Shown here one piece after another: positions 63,563 to 64,000 of a stretch of 64,000 nt of DNA. The DNA comes from Halieaceae bacterium (GTDB taxonomy: Bacteria > Pseudomonadota > Gammaproteobacteria > Pseudomonadales > Halieaceae), in NCBI GenBank assembly GCA_016744355.1, contig JADGEN010000008.1, positions 1 to 64,000 on the forward strand, given 5' to 3'. Under the pieces are notes generated by a model. That model did not search any database. It was given only the letters and a program-made list of their open reading frames with translations, and was not told where the DNA came from. Each line of letters starts with the position of its first letter. Within the stretch, counting starts at the first letter, position 1. The translations under genes and the position numbers were made by a program.

Positions 63563-64000
63563 ATGCCTGAATATCGCTCCAAAACCTCCACCCACGGCCG
63601 CAATATGGCCGGCGCCCGCGCCCTATGGCGCGCCACTGGCATGAAAGACGGAGATTTCGGCAAACCCATTATTGCCGTAGTGAACTCTTTCACCCAATTC
63701 GTACCCGGACATGTGCACCTAAAAGATCTGGGGCAGCTGGTCGCCAGGGAAATCGAGGCGGCCGGCGGCATCGCCAAAGAGTTCAATACCATCGCTGTAG
63801 ATGATGGCATCGCCATGGGCCATGACGGCATGCTCTATAGCCTGCCGTCGCGGGATATCATTTCTGACTCAGTGGAATATATGGTGAATGCGCACTGCGC
63901 CGATGCCATGGTATGTATTTCCAATTGCGACAAGATTACTCCCGGAATGCTCAATGCAGCCATGCGCATCAACATCCCGGTAGTATTTGTCTCCGGCGGC
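63563..64000 (+). CDS. ilvD: Dihydroxy-acid dehydratase, N-terminal part (runs off the window)
   Basis: The first 146 codons of IlvD, an Fe-S enzyme of branched-chain amino acid synthesis. [20 protein letters not shown] is the standard N-terminus, followed by [39 protein letters not shown] and [15 protein letters not shown], whose Cys binds the cluster. The full protein is normally about 610 aa, so roughly three quarters lie beyond base 64000. ATG 63563. Confidence 0.96.
   Translation, partial: MPEYRSKTSTHGRNMAGARALWRATGMKDGDFGKPIIAVVNSFTQFVPGHVHLKDLGQLVAREIEAAGGIAKEFNTIAVDDGIAMGHDGMLYSLPSRDIISDSVEYMVNAHCADAMVCISNCDKITPGMLNAAMRINIPVVFVSGG

Overview
The window reads as chromosomal DNA from a Gammaproteobacterium, probably a marine one (Cellvibrionales/Halieaceae-like is my guess, from general gene style only). 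The run parE - cpdA - DUF1249 (yqiB) - tolC at 32.2-37.2 kb matches gammaproteobacterial synteny. glnE, the classical fused ArgA (kinase-like plus GNAT domain), argE, ilvD and a complete dTDP-L-rhamnose set fit the same assignment. I see no tRNA, rRNA, CRISPR array, insertion sequence or prophage.

The left half (1-29.6 kb) is one dense locus that I interpret as a sphingolipid (dihydroceramide) factory with decoration and export functions. The core lies at 18.2-26.9 kb: an acyl carrier protein, a serine palmitoyltransferase-type PLP enzyme, a GNAT-type ceramide synthase candidate, a fatty acyl-AMP ligase and an NAD-dependent ketone reductase. These five families are the ones that make ceramide in Caulobacter crescentus. 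Around them are a MurA-type enolpyruvyl transferase, a calcineurin-like phosphatase, a MobA-like nucleotidyltransferase, two LpxL-like acyltransferases and an FA2H/Scs7-type hydroxylase (27-29.6 kb). To the left (0-18.1 kb) are a phosphopantetheinyl transferase able to prime the carrier protein, three related sulfotransferases plus the tail of a fourth, an O-antigen-ligase-like protein, a lipid kinase overlapping a Tam41-like cytidylyltransferase, a GT2 glycosyltransferase, two paralogous GT-A-like proteins, three ELM1-family (predicted GT-B) proteins, an LptF/LptG-like pair and an MsbA-like ABC exporter. Together they suggest synthesis, phosphorylation or CDP-activation, glycosylation, sulfation, flipping and outer-membrane delivery of an unusual sphingoid glycolipid. 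The final structure cannot be read from DNA.

A short AT-richer stretch (29.6-32.2 kb) carries small accessory genes: a heme-binding DUF3365 protein, a lysine-rich miniprotein, a Qnr-like pentapeptide repeat protein, a membrane protein and a YkgJ-type cysteine cluster protein. After the conserved parE-to-tolC block come a methyltransferase and the copper exporter copA with a 31-residue membrane protein. Next is a metal unit of CDF transporter plus SmtB-type repressor with a perfect 10-12-10 palindrome over its start. Then comes an arsenic operon (GAPDH, permease, mini-thioredoxin, ArsJ).

From 45.1 to 54.0 kb lie surface-polysaccharide genes: a glycosyltransferase/methyltransferase/alpha-barrel operon, rfbA/rfbC facing rfbB/rfbD, and a WaaP-like kinase that has lost two key aspartates. 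The right end (54-64 kb) is housekeeping: glnE with a PilB/GspE-like ATPase, the DUF47 and PiT phosphate pair, argE, argA and the start of ilvD.
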